A stretch of DNA of 64,000 nt from Lepidurus packardi (lineage: Eukaryota > Arthropoda > Branchiopoda > Notostraca > Triopsidae). A program made the translations under genes and the position numbers. Of the stretch, positions 25,714 through 34,703 are shown one piece after another (within the stretch, counting starts at the first letter, position 1; every line of letters begins with the position of its first letter). The DNA is taken from the NCBI GenBank assembly GCA_023053545.1, contig JAKZAN010000063.1, positions 1 to 64,000 on the forward strand. The letters run 5' to 3'. A model generated the notes under the pieces. It was given only the letters and a program-made list of their open reading frames with translations, was not told where the DNA came from and ran no database searches.

Positions 25714-27603
25714 TTATTCCTGCACGAATATTTCATTGATAATATCATATATCATTTCAGAAAATTTTGACATCGCTTCGTGATTGTAAAAATAAAACAT
25801 GTAATGATTGTATTTTGGCTCAAACTTATCAACCCTCACTTTTCTAAACGAAGAATCTAATTCGAAGTCCTTATCAAATTGAACCGATAATACATTTACA
25901 TTAGGGCTATAATTAAGATGTCTCAAAGTGTCAGAACGCAGAGTGCTTCCTATCTTTATTTTAACAGGCTCGGAACAACCCTCTATTAAAACTATATAAT
26001 AATTGCCATTTTCTTCACAAAATAAAATACCACTTATAGTTTTTGATTTCTCATAGTTATCATTAATGAACAACAGATGCCTCACTTCGCTTAATTGAAA
26101 TGATTTAAAAAACATTTTCTGCTCTACAGTAATTTGCTCCTCAAAATAAACACATTCATCATCCTCGTAAAAAGTTTCGCCAATCCTAATTGAGATATTT
26201 TCGAAAATTTCCTCATCAAAGTCAATATCATTGCTATCCACTTGATTTCTAAAGTAACTATCATAAACTGGCTGAATAACCCAATTTCCATTAATATCAA
26301 TCCAGCCATAATTACCATCAACAATTGCTTTAATTAAGCCATTAGTATCCTTAGAATGTAAATAATCATAAATAGGAGGTATTTTCCATTCACCGTCCCA
26401 GAACAATAATCCATACTTCCCAGAATTTGCCTTTGTTATTACATATCCATCATCATCAAAGTACAATAATTCATATTGGTCTTTAAACTTAATGTTTGAG
26501 TTTGTGCTAAAGTCGAAAAAATAATCGCAACCATCTGACTTAACATGAACACCAATATTCCTGACAATAGTCCAACTAGGTATTTCAAATTTTGGTTCTA
26601 ACACCCATTCTTCATTGGAATTTAGTATGCCCATTGCACCATTTATATAACAAATAAAAAGCTCTTTATTAATACTTAAAATAAATTCATAATTAGCAGA
26701 AATTTTAATGTTTCCAGCCTCATCCTTCAACCCGCTTTTATAATCGACAGAAAAAGATTGAAAACCGTTCTTGTCAAAATGAATGTCGAGAGTTCGTGGT
26801 TCTAAATCCAACTTCTTTCCATTTTTATCAAAGTATTCATCATTATTAGTAGATGTAAACTTTTTGATTATGTATACATTATTGATAAGTTTTATACTTT
26901 GCGAATCAGCCATAATAATCCAACGTCCCTTTCTATCAATCAACCCAGAAAAATGTCCAACACCAACAATTGCTCTATCATTAATATCAAACATTTCAGC
27001 CTTATCAAAAAGGGGATGGATGGCCCATTTACCATCTAGACTTAGATAACCGAATTTATTATTTTCCTTGGCAATTAAAACACCTTTGTTATCGGAATCA
27101 CTTAAACTAGCATACTTAAATTCAAGTAAAGTTGCATTTTTGTAATCCAATAGACCCCAGTTATCTTCAACACGGGCTAAGAAACCTAATATAGCAGGTT
27201 TTATTTCATCATACTCATTTGGAATTAAAAGACCTGCTTTGGTATGAACACCTACTTTGCCCTTTTTACTTATTGTTATAAAATTATCATTGTAAGATAT
27301 TGCGATTTTATCAAAATTTACTGGAATAATTTCTAGGCCATCGGAAGAAAACAGACCTGTTAAATTATCTTGACTAACTAAAAAATAGTTTCCATTTGCT
27401 GATATTGAATCATATTTAAAATCAACCAATACTCGTAGTTTACCATTTAAAACACCCCATTTATTTTCTTTACGACAAATAAAACTATTGTTATCAATTT
27501 CAATGTAATCATGTTCAAATGGAACAATTAATTTTCCACTAGTAGAAATAACTCCGTATTTTAGCTTACTTTCTTGAAATTTAGAAACAACATAATAATT
27601 CAT
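25714..27603 (-). CDS. WG-repeat protein
   Basis: 629 aa. Residues 1-440 are built from about ten WG-type units, each a Gly-X-(L/I/V) strand, a D/N-G turn and a P-x-(Y/F)-D-x-I segment (KWGVLNGKLRVLVDFKYDSI, NWGLLDYKNATLLEFKYASL, YGWIDINGNWVIQPVYDSYF), predicting a beta-rich repeat scaffold. The last about 180 residues are acidic and unlike the repeats, with no known domain. There is no signal peptide, so it is probably cytoplasmic. It is divergent from the gene at 27607, only 3 bp apart, as if they share control. WG repeats usually act in binding; the partner is unknown. Confidence 0.75.
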   Translation of the reverse strand: MNYYVVSKFQESKLKYGVISTSGKLIVPFEHDYIEIDNNSFICRKENKWGVLNGKLRVLVDFKYDSISANGNYFLVSQDNLTGLFSSDGLEIIPVNFDKIAISYNDNFITISKKGKVGVHTKAGLLIPNEYDEIKPAILGFLARVEDNWGLLDYKNATLLEFKYASLSDSDNKGVLIAKENNKFGYLSLDGKWAIHPLFDKAEMFDINDRAIVGVGHFSGLIDRKGRWIIMADSQSIKLINNVYIIKKFTSTNNDEYFDKNGKKLDLEPRTLDIHFDKNGFQSFSVDYKSGLKDEAGNIKISANYEFILSINKELFICYINGAMGILNSNEEWVLEPKFEIPSWTIVRNIGVHVKSDGCDYFFDFSTNSNIKFKDQYELLYFDDDGYVITKANSGKYGLLFWDGEWKIPPIYDYLHSKDTNGLIKAIVDGNYGWIDINGNWVIQPVYDSYFRNQVDSNDIDFDEEIFENISIRIGETFYEDDECVYFEEQITVEQKMFFKSFQLSEVRHLLFINDNYEKSKTISGILFCEENGNYYIVLIEGCSEPVKIKIGSTLRSDTLRHLNYSPNVNVLSVQFDKDFELDSSFRKVRVDKFEPKYNHYMFYFYNHEAMSKFSEMIYDIINEIFVQE

Positions 27604-27606
27604 ACA

Positions 27607-28290
27607 ATGGGCTTTAATATTGAAAACCTGGTAAAGGTAATAAAGGAGTTTGGAAAAATAGTATCCGACAACTTAGATGATTTCGACAACATAGAGAAAG
27701 TAAACATTGAATTTTCCAAAGTCAAAAATGAGTCGGAATCGTTTCAAGAGGCTTTTAATGAATTTTTGGAAAATCAAATAAAAATTAATTGTGACGTGAT
27801 GTTTTTCGATTTAATTCTTGAGGAATTGAATATTGTTAAAACTGAACTTTATGGATGCTATCATAAAATTAGAGCGTCAAATAATTCAAAAAAGTTAAGG
27901 CCTAAATCTATCGTTGTACTAAATGAACTTGAATACAAAATCGCTACTATATACATAGTAGTCGATAAGTTAGAGCTGAATAAAAAATATTCTACTTATT
28001 TAGGTATGTCAGCGCCGAAAACACTTGATTATGAAAGTAAAGATGACTCGACTACCATAAAAGGGGATTGGAATGTACGCCAAGTGTATTATTACTTGGA
28101 AAAACTAAAAATTGTTGACTTACTGTCCAAGCAATTTCCAATTAAGGAGAATAGACATCACATATTGTCTAAAATTATCCCATTACACCATAACAATATA
28201 AAAAAACTGAGTTATGGCACCTATAAAGGGATTGAAATTTCTTCTGAAGACAAGAAAGAAGTTGATTCTTTTATACAGAATTACAGCTAG
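27607..28290 (+). CDS. mostly helical protein of unknown function
   Basis: About 227 aa from the ATG MGFNIENLVKVI; an in-frame earlier start at 27574 would overlap the divergent WG gene. Charged and helical, with an IMPORTANT-looking but unassigned C-terminal segment (WNVRQVYYYLEKLKIVDLL ... RHHILSKIIPLHHNNIKKL). No transmembrane segment. I do not recognise a family. It is the first plus-strand gene before the unknown-gene and replication block, and ends 234 bp before the next gene, a gap filled by strong hairpins. Confidence 0.55.
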   Translation: MGFNIENLVKVIKEFGKIVSDNLDDFDNIEKVNIEFSKVKNESESFQEAFNEFLENQIKINCDVMFFDLILEELNIVKTELYGCYHKIRASNNSKKLRPKSIVVLNELEYKIATIYIVVDKLELNKKYSTYLGMSAPKTLDYESKDDSTTIKGDWNVRQVYYYLEKLKIVDLLSKQFPIKENRHHILSKIIPLHHNNIKKLSYGTYKGIEISSEDKKEVDSFIQNYS

Positions 28291-28341
28291 TTAAATATTT
28301 TTTCGAAAAAAGGGGCCCGACCACTTATTAGACCCCCGCTA

Positions 28342-28490
28342 TACTTGCACCATCATTTAAACAATACTTATGATGTGAGCAAGTAACTTATCTATTATCT
28401 CAACTCTGAGATATGAATGAAAATCGGGATGATTTATCATTTAAAAGTAATTCCAAATTAAGCAGAAACCTGCTTATTGGATGATTACTT
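28342..28490 (+). promoter_or_regulatory. structured leader with three tandem hairpins
   Basis: Three successive inverted-repeat structures precede the gene at 28525. (1) 28342-28385: TACTTGC/GCAAGTA enclosing CATCAT/ATGATG. (2) 28396-28413: TATCTCA-ACTC-TGAGATA. (3) 28445-28490: AAGTAAT/ATTACTT, CCAA/TTGG and TAAGCAG-AAAC-CTGCTTA nested in one long stem. Together they fill most of the 234-bp gap. They look like an RNA leader or small RNA; no known riboswitch class is recognised. Confidence 0.6.
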
Positions 28491-28524
28491 AAAAATCGAA
28501 AAATAATTTAAAAAAACAAAAAAA

Positions 28525-28818
28525 ATGAGAAGTTCAAAATTTACATTTATTAGCATGATTGTTCCAAGCATTAATGGTAACCGCGCAAAGTTGTTAGTTG
28601 TTACCGCAGAAGAATTTGAAAAAATTAAAGAGTTTACCTCTTTAAACATCAAAACAAATGGGAAACCATATTCAATGTTCATTGAGTCAAACTCCCAACA
28701 TCAATTTCTAGGGAATGGCGGTTATTTAACGAAAGAACAATTCGCTGAAACGTTACGCGAGTTTTATAATTCAGTAACTGTTTTTGGGAAAAATAATATA
28801 GCACTGGAAAAAGCATAA
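28525..28818 (+). CDS. small element-encoded protein of unknown function
   Basis: 97 aa (MRSSKFTFISMIVPSINGNR). No signal peptide; mixed strand-helix character, ending FYNSVTVFGKNNIALEKA. No family recognised. It has a poly-A upstream of the ATG, typical of Bacteroidota translation starts, and a highly structured leader. It begins a same-strand run of unknown genes leading to the helicase-like gene at 30390. Confidence 0.5.
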   Translation: MRSSKFTFISMIVPSINGNRAKLLVVTAEEFEKIKEFTSLNIKTNGKPYSMFIESNSQHQFLGNGGYLTKEQFAETLREFYNSVTVFGKNNIALEKA

Positions 28819-28836
28819 CATCCTGTGCATTATTAA

Positions 28837-28983
28837 GACCCTAATGCCAACAGGCCAATAAAATTATTCAAATTGTGTAGTTTCAGTTGCTGAAACAACA
28901 CGACGGCACTACAAGGGTCCTTATTTGGAGTTTCAATTAAACAATTATTTATCGTTTCTATTTCTACCCCTGGAAACAGGGGT
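28837..28983 (+). promoter_or_regulatory. nested-helix leader element upstream of the 29095 gene
   Basis: Nested pairing: GACCCT (28837) with AGGGTC (28914), TGCC (28845) with GGCA (28905), and GTGT-A-GTTTCAG with CTGAAAC-A-ACAC (28875-28901, 3-nt loop). A separate hairpin ACCCCTG-GAAA-CAGGGGT lies at 28966-28983 with a GNRA-type tetraloop. The arrangement suggests a folded RNA rather than protein-coding sequence. Confidence 0.55.
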
Positions 28984-29094
28984 GTATCGAATGTTGCGCA
29001 TTATTCTTTAAAAAAGTAGATAAGAAAACTGCGATTCAAGACGATTTAGAAGTTCTGCGATATCCAAAAAATTACATTTAAAAAAAACAGAAAC

Positions 29095-29604
29095 ATGAAA
29101 AAAACTAAAGTTCAAACAGCTATAAGCAAAGAAGAAAGAATTTCGAATAACAAAACTAAATGTGCATTGGCGCTCGAAAAGGGTTATAAATATGACCGAG
29201 CAACGGGTGACATAATCGGTCAAAGAAGCAAAGCGATTAACGCCCAAATCAATGGCTATACCATTATATCATTTCTTGTTGATGGTAAAAGAACGTACTT
29301 ATATGGAACAACATTCATTGAGTATATTTTGAAAAGTGAAAACGAGTCGGTTTCTCCTGAAGAGATTGAATTGGCTAAGGCTTATGTTAAGCCATCAGCC
29401 TCATATTTAGCCAACAGAAGAGCTTTAAAAGAAGCAAAGGCAAGAGAAGCGATTATCAACACCAATTTAAAAGATGTGTTGTTAGAGACGCAAAAAATCA
29501 GCTCGTCATCTAAGAGTAACCCAACAGACAACAAGTTTTTGGATAGAATATTCCAATTTAGACCGAATGCATTTTCACAGAACTACATAGCCAGCAAATT
29601 ATAA
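29095..29604 (+). CDS. element-encoded protein of unknown function
   Basis: 169 aa, basic N-terminus. Residues 22-75 (YKYDRATGDIIGQRSKAINA ... GYTIISF ... RTYLYGTTFIEYIL) follow the strand pattern seen at the N-terminus of phage HNH/NUMOD-type proteins, but the His expected before the last helix is Gly-Thr here, so no nuclease activity is claimed. The C-terminal half is helical and charged. It is followed 21 bp later by the 29626 gene, so the two are probably co-transcribed. Confidence 0.5.
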   Translation: MKKTKVQTAISKEERISNNKTKCALALEKGYKYDRATGDIIGQRSKAINAQINGYTIISFLVDGKRTYLYGTTFIEYILKSENESVSPEEIELAKAYVKPSASYLANRRALKEAKAREAIINTNLKDVLLETQKISSSSKSNPTDNKFLDRIFQFRPNAFSQNYIASKL

Positions 29605-29625
29605 TTAATTCTAAAAAATTAAATA

Positions 29626-29997
29626 ATGTTTAAAAAAGAATTTACACTAAATGATGATTTCCCAAAAACACAAGGCTTAAGACGCTTGTATCTGGATGAA
29701 AATTGTAAAGAGAAATATGGTTTTACTTATGACGAGTACATATTTCTAAATGGATTAAGATATTTTGACAAACACGAGAAAGTGCCAAAATATAGAAATG
29801 GGATTCGTACAGAAGAAACCGTTAGTCTAGACCCCTTTTGTGTTGCTTTATTTGACACCTATTATGGGTCAAAAATCGTTCTTGAAAATATTATGTTTTA
29901 TCCCCAATTTGATAAAGAGCAGATATTGGCTAGATTAAAAACAATTAAATCTATCATGAAAAAATATGCTCCAACCGAATATAATAAAATGTTCTAG
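29626..29997 (+). CDS. element-encoded protein of unknown function
   Basis: 123 aa, cytoplasmic, rich in aromatic residues (MFYPQFDKEQILARLKTIKS, KYAPTEYNKMF). No family recognised. It is immediately downstream of the 29095 gene. A small hairpin AACCC-AGATA-GGGTT (30004-30018) just after the stop may end the transcript. Confidence 0.45.
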   Translation: MFKKEFTLNDDFPKTQGLRRLYLDENCKEKYGFTYDEYIFLNGLRYFDKHEKVPKYRNGIRTEETVSLDPFCVALFDTYYGSKIVLENIMFYPQFDKEQILARLKTIKSIMKKYAPTEYNKMF

Positions 29998-30003
29998 CTG
30001 TTT

Positions 30004-30304
30004 AACCCAGATAGGGTTGGTTTATCTTATTACTTGATAATGTCCTCGAGTGTACGTCTGTTCTCATTGAAACCGTCTTGCCATTTTAGCCTTTCTTTTT
30101 AGATATATATTTAAATTTGGCAAGACCTATAATCAACCATAAAACACTGATTATCAATGTAATTATGTAAATAAGATTAATGTAATGTGATGCAAATTAT
30201 GCATCACCAACTAATCAAATCGCACAACCTAAATTATTATTTCTTCGATTTTTTTTATGCTCAAAACCATGGTTCGCTTGTTTTGTTAAGGCATTGCTAT
30301 GCCT
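30004..30304 (+). promoter_or_regulatory. hairpin-rich region upstream of the helicase/replication gene
   Basis: The 392-bp gap 29998-30389 contains no gene but several inverted repeats: AACCC/GGGTT (30004-30018), GTCTTGCC/GGCAAGAC (30075-30082 and 30119-30126), GTGATGCA-N5-TGCATCAC (30187-30207, perfect 8-bp arms) and AGGCAT-TGCT-ATGCCT (30289-30304). It could hold a replication origin or regulatory RNA for the downstream gene (inference). Confidence 0.45.
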
Positions 30305-30389
30305 ATTTCAAAGGGCTTTGTGCATCTTATATTCTCAAAGAACTCTAATGATTTTAATGCTTTAAAAAAATAAAAAAAACAAATGTAAG

Positions 30390-33026
30390 ATGAACACAAT
30401 AAAAATAAAACGTCATATAAATAATGACACACATGCCAAAGGCATCATAACCGACTTCACCAAAAACAAGTTAATTATCAAAGGTGATACAGGTATTGGA
30501 GGAACAACGGCAGTTTTAAACATAACAGACCAAACCATTATAATAATTTCCCCTATATCGGGAATGATAATGGGGAAAGAAAAAGTCAGACAATCTCATC
30601 AGATGTTTATTTATCAAAACTCAAAAGACAGATGGTTTCATTTTGAAAGCGAATTAAGACGGGGTAATCACGTTGCGTTAAACACGACTCCAGAACAAAT
30701 CATCGAAGTCAAAAAGAACAATACTGTCTTGTATGATAAGATAATGCAAATTCCATTCTTTGTGGATGAATCACAGGTGTATGCAGAAAGCGATTATCGA
30801 ACAAGCATGTCTGTTTTTTACGACATCCTGTTCAATGAGCACAAGGCTAACATCACACTCTCAACAGCAACGCCAACGTACAAGAACTTAGATGTGCCGA
30901 AGCACATTCTAAAAGATATGGTCATTTATAAAATTGAGCGTGAGATAAAAAGAACAAAAAGCATAACCATATCGCCGCTCAACAACTATTGGAACTTCAT
31001 CAAATCAAACTGCGATAAAGGCAACAAAGTGGTCTTATTTACAAATGATTTGGATAAGATTAAAAACGTTATCAATGAAGACAACCTAGGTTATAAGACC
31101 CAGATACTTGTTGGAGATACCCTTGCCGTAAAAACAAGTGGTGTTAAAACAAAATCCTATGAAGAATATGATAATATTGTTAAAGCAAAAATTGACGAAA
31201 CTGCCGATGTATACATCTTATCAACCAAATACCAAATCGGTTTTGATTTAGACTTTGATGCAAGTGTCGGAATTATAATGGACGAATTCTCTATGGTTGA
31301 TTGCTACAACGTCAACCAAGTAAATCAATCCTATGGCAGGGTTAGAGGGATGGTGCTAGATGCAAAAATATTTTATAAATGCTCTGCTTCCAACAGCGGC
31401 AACATCAACCAACTTGAGAGCGAAATTAATCAAATAGATTTTGAGAAAGGGTACTTGAAAAAAATACAGCCACTTATCAACCAAATAAACCATGCTTTAA
31501 GCTACCCTAAAGCCAATCTAATACAATCTTTGAACGATTATGGTTTTACGGTTAATGATGACGATGCTCAGGGAACAGTAGTTCCAACATCGGTAAGTTT
31601 CCCAACCAAATATCGGAATCTAATAGCTCAAGAAGACCAAGATACTTACATCATCAAGAAAGAACTAGAAAGGGTTTACAGTAATATCAAAGGCGATGAC
31701 GCCAATTTTAATGGCTTCGGAAAAAAAGATTTATTGTTATGGGCAACAGCATATATGGCGGTGGAAACACAATCAGAATTTCTACTCAATGCAACAGCGG
31801 ACCGATACGAAAGGCTTTTGAACACTGCAAAGACATTCATTGATGTAAATGACCTTGCCAATCCTGATAAGATGAGTGAAATGGATAAAATAACCAAGTT
31901 CAGAGTTTCCCAAACGCAAATGGATATTGCCATAAAAAATGGTGCGTTGTGCCAATTAAAAGAGGATGAGACAATGGATTTTGGTTTGGTGTTTAGCTAT
32001 AATTGGGATGATGCTTATTTCAAAGCAAAACAAATAATAAACAGCTTATATGTGATACAGATGGTTGAAAATGGCCAGTATAGCGAAGAAACCAACAGAA
32101 TCATTCATGGTTTTAGCGTGGTTAGCGAATGTATTTTAAACGGTTACATCAAAGCACTATCAACGGAATCAAATCAAGATGTCAAAGTGTTTATTGAAAA
32201 TGATAATAAAGAAGCTTTGGATACACTGACCAAGGAATACTCGAAATCGATAATTGGTAAAAGAGTATTCAACAATACCAATAGAGCCATCGTCAAACAA
32301 TTGTCAAAACTAGAAGGTTATTCACAGTCGGAGGTTAACCAAATTATGGATAAAGCTGAGAAAATCAAGAATTCTTTGTTGGCTTGCAAGCATGGTATCA
32401 GAAATACTGTAAAGATGAACACATATTCCATAGCCAAACAAGTGGAACGGCATAAATACTATATCCTTTCACTACTTTCTTTGTCTTGCGGAGGTCACAT
32501 GTTTGGGTTTAAGACAACGAATGTTGATAATAGGGTGTTCAACACAGCTACAAAAACAACAAGGCAACTAAGGGGTTATACTCCTTATAAACTGCTTCAA
32601 TGCGACATCAAAAGTGCATTTGCATCCTTTTTAGATACTCTAGTTGGAAGCGATATAGCACAAGATGTTTACGGCAATTTGGAGACGAAGTACACCATTG
32701 AAAGGAGCGAAGCTAAAAGATGGTTTAATATGATGCTTAATGATAACAAACGGACCGTATATGACGCCAAGAAATTTTTCAAAGCTTGCGGATATACAAG
32801 AGAGCAAGTCTTAAAAATCATTGACTTAACGCTAAAAGAAAAGGGACGGTTTTACAAAATCATGACCAAAATGGAGGACAATCTTATCGAGGAGTTTAAA
32901 TACATCAACAGATTAGATTATACAGCCGTTCGGTTGCATGATGCAATCATTATTTACAATACACCTGAATTCCAAAATTTAACTCCTGTAATAGGAAACT
33001 ACGAATTCGAAATTAAAGCCATTTAA
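30390..33026 (+). CDS. SF2-helicase-like protein with polymerase-like C-terminus, putative replication protein
   Basis: 878 aa. The first about 330 residues read as an SF2 helicase: P-loop-like KGDTGIGGTT (32-40, with Gly38 where Walker A has Lys), FFVDESQ (Asp126-Glu127), STATPT (158-163) and QSYGRVRG (313-320, motif VI). The middle is helical. The C-terminal 150 residues have a three-motif pattern like family A polymerases: CDIKSAF (Asp739), RSEAKRWFN (Arg772, Lys776) and VRLHDAIII (His850-Asp851). I infer a self-contained replication protein of the mobile element; neither activity is proven. A predicted HTH gene and the integrase follow within 30 bp. Confidence 0.6.
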   Translation: MNTIKIKRHINNDTHAKGIITDFTKNKLIIKGDTGIGGTTAVLNITDQTIIIISPISGMIMGKEKVRQSHQMFIYQNSKDRWFHFESELRRGNHVALNTTPEQIIEVKKNNTVLYDKIMQIPFFVDESQVYAESDYRTSMSVFYDILFNEHKANITLSTATPTYKNLDVPKHILKDMVIYKIEREIKRTKSITISPLNNYWNFIKSNCDKGNKVVLFTNDLDKIKNVINEDNLGYKTQILVGDTLAVKTSGVKTKSYEEYDNIVKAKIDETADVYILSTKYQIGFDLDFDASVGIIMDEFSMVDCYNVNQVNQSYGRVRGMVLDAKIFYKCSASNSGNINQLESEINQIDFEKGYLKKIQPLINQINHALSYPKANLIQSLNDYGFTVNDDDAQGTVVPTSVSFPTKYRNLIAQEDQDTYIIKKELERVYSNIKGDDANFNGFGKKDLLLWATAYMAVETQSEFLLNATADRYERLLNTAKTFIDVNDLANPDKMSEMDKITKFRVSQTQMDIAIKNGALCQLKEDETMDFGLVFSYNWDDAYFKAKQIINSLYVIQMVENGQYSEETNRIIHGFSVVSECILNGYIKALSTESNQDVKVFIENDNKEALDTLTKEYSKSIIGKRVFNNTNRAIVKQLSKLEGYSQSEVNQIMDKAEKIKNSLLACKHGIRNTVKMNTYSIAKQVERHKYYILSLLSLSCGGHMFGFKTTNVDNRVFNTATKTTRQLRGYTPYKLLQCDIKSAFASFLDTLVGSDIAQDVYGNLETKYTIERSEAKRWFNMMLNDNKRTVYDAKKFFKACGYTREQVLKIIDLTLKEKGRFYKIMTKMEDNLIEEFKYINRLDYTAVRLHDAIIIYNTPEFQNLTPVIGNYEFEIKAI

Positions 33027-33032
33027 AAATAA

Positions 33033-33383
33033 ATGCTATCAACACCAATAAATAGAATGTATCTCAGCGATATATCCTCCTTTATAAACAGGAAGGATAA
33101 GAGAACTATTCGTGATTGGTGTAGCAAAAATCACTTGCCTGTTCACAAGGATACATCAGGTGAGTTTGTTATGAAAGCAGAATTTGAATTAACTTATAAT
33201 ATGCCTCTAATAAAGCATTTAAAGCAGAAATATGGAGATGATTGGATGCAATATTATGAGGCATATAATAATGGGGAACTTTACAAACTATTGGATTTTA
33301 ACGACGATTCTAAAAGAACACAAACTGGTTATATACCTAAAGGGGATTTGTCAAAAAAAATATTTGATGGGTCGCCCAAATAA
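33033..33383 (+). CDS. excisionase-like HTH protein
   Basis: 116 aa. Residues 9-48 (MYLSDISSFINRKDKRTIRD then WCSKNHLPVHKDTSGEFVM) fit a winged-helix MerR/Xis-type fold. It begins 6 bp after the helicase-like gene and ends 27 bp before the integrase, the usual place for a recombination directionality factor. The role in excision is inferred from fold and position. Confidence 0.55.
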   Translation: MLSTPINRMYLSDISSFINRKDKRTIRDWCSKNHLPVHKDTSGEFVMKAEFELTYNMPLIKHLKQKYGDDWMQYYEAYNNGELYKLLDFNDDSKRTQTGYIPKGDLSKKIFDGSPK

Positions 33384-33410
33384 ATTACACTCGCATTAAA
33401 ATAAGTCAAA

Positions 33411-34685
33411 ATGAAATTACTTAAATACAAAAAGTTCGCAGGTCTGCACATAGTTTGTAAGAAGTGCAGCAGGCACATTGAGGTATCACAAACGCCATAC
33501 AAGGGCTGTAGTCACCCATTGGAACGTCAGAAATACAAAGCGGTACTCAAAGCAAACGGAAGCCGCAAAACGAGGGATTTGAAGTCGTCTGAATATGATG
33601 AAGCAATAAAAGAACTGCTGGAATTCAAAAAGGAATTGTCAAATCCTCTTAAACTAAGAAATCTAAGTGTTCAACCAGAAATGAGTTTTGAATTATTTAA
33701 AGACTTTATGTTTATGTATGGAGATTGGTTAGAAAATGTAGATGTACCTAAGCACGAACAAAAAGTACGGTCAGCAAAATACATTAAAGAAACTATTGGT
33801 TATATCGATAAATTCGGAATTTTTTTGAATTCAATTGGTTACAGTTTGGATAAATTAACCATTTATCAAATCGATAAATATATGCTTGGCAAATACTATG
33901 AATATTTAGAAGAAACAATCAATAGTAATGCGACATTCAATCATAATTTGAGAGCATTAAAAAACTTTTATAATTTCTTAACTGTTGAAAAGGAATTGAG
34001 TGTTCCTAATGTTACAAAAAAAATAAAGTTAAAATATGAGAATCCTAACCCTACAAGCATTTCTGACGATGATTTTGTAAAATTACTTTCGGTAATTAAC
34101 GAAAATGGTTCTATTGAAATTCTTAAAAGTGGTGCCAAAAAGAATAGGTTCAGACCTTATACAAAAGATGGCATCGAGTTATGTGCATACACGGGTATGA
34201 GACTTGAAGAAGTTGTTTCATTGAAGTATTGTGATATTGTGGTAGATTCAGATGGCGAATTGGAATGTATTGTAGGTACAGATTTGAAGTTTGAACGCGC
34301 TCATAATTGGGATAATACCAAAGCTACAAAACGTGTCTATATCCCGATTTCAAATGAATTGAAAAAACTACTTGAGAGATTAGACTATAAATCAAATCTA
34401 GGTGTAAATAAATATTTGATTGCTAATGACATGAACATTGATAGAAAGTCGTTAACAAAGCAATTAAGCCACTCATTTACCTTCTATCGAAGACAGGCTA
34501 AGCTAGGAGATGATTTTAGCATTAAGCACCTTAGAAAGACCTTTTTAACGAAATTACATTTACACACTGGCCTAACCGAGTCGATGGGATATCAAAAAAC
34601 TTCATCAGTGCTTTTGAAAAACTACATCGACAAAAGGTTAGTTGTAAAAGAGGTTAATAGACGGGGTTTTAGCGTCTTCAGTTAA
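33411..34685 (+). CDS. tyrosine recombinase/integrase of the tRNA-Asn element
   Basis: 424 aa. N-terminal Cys-rich knuckle (CKKC ... GCSHP) and SAM-like core-binding domain, then the catalytic domain: Arg264 in YTGMRLEEVVSLKY, box II KHLRKTF (Lys372, Arg375; Lys in place of the commoner His) and the nucleophile Tyr405 in LLKNYIDKR. It is expected to recombine the 44-bp tRNA-Asn core. It lies 3.3 kb from the right att site, separated from it by the Hachiman genes, so the defence cargo sits between integrase and attachment site. Confidence 0.88.
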   Translation: MKLLKYKKFAGLHIVCKKCSRHIEVSQTPYKGCSHPLERQKYKAVLKANGSRKTRDLKSSEYDEAIKELLEFKKELSNPLKLRNLSVQPEMSFELFKDFMFMYGDWLENVDVPKHEQKVRSAKYIKETIGYIDKFGIFLNSIGYSLDKLTIYQIDKYMLGKYYEYLEETINSNATFNHNLRALKNFYNFLTVEKELSVPNVTKKIKLKYENPNPTSISDDDFVKLLSVINENGSIEILKSGAKKNRFRPYTKDGIELCAYTGMRLEEVVSLKYCDIVVDSDGELECIVGTDLKFERAHNWDNTKATKRVYIPISNELKKLLERLDYKSNLGVNKYLIANDMNIDRKSLTKQLSHSFTFYRRQAKLGDDFSIKHLRKTFLTKLHLHTGLTESMGYQKTSSVLLKNYIDKRLVVKEVNRRGFSVFS

Positions 34686-34703
34686 TGAAAAAATTAGTTG
34701 TTA

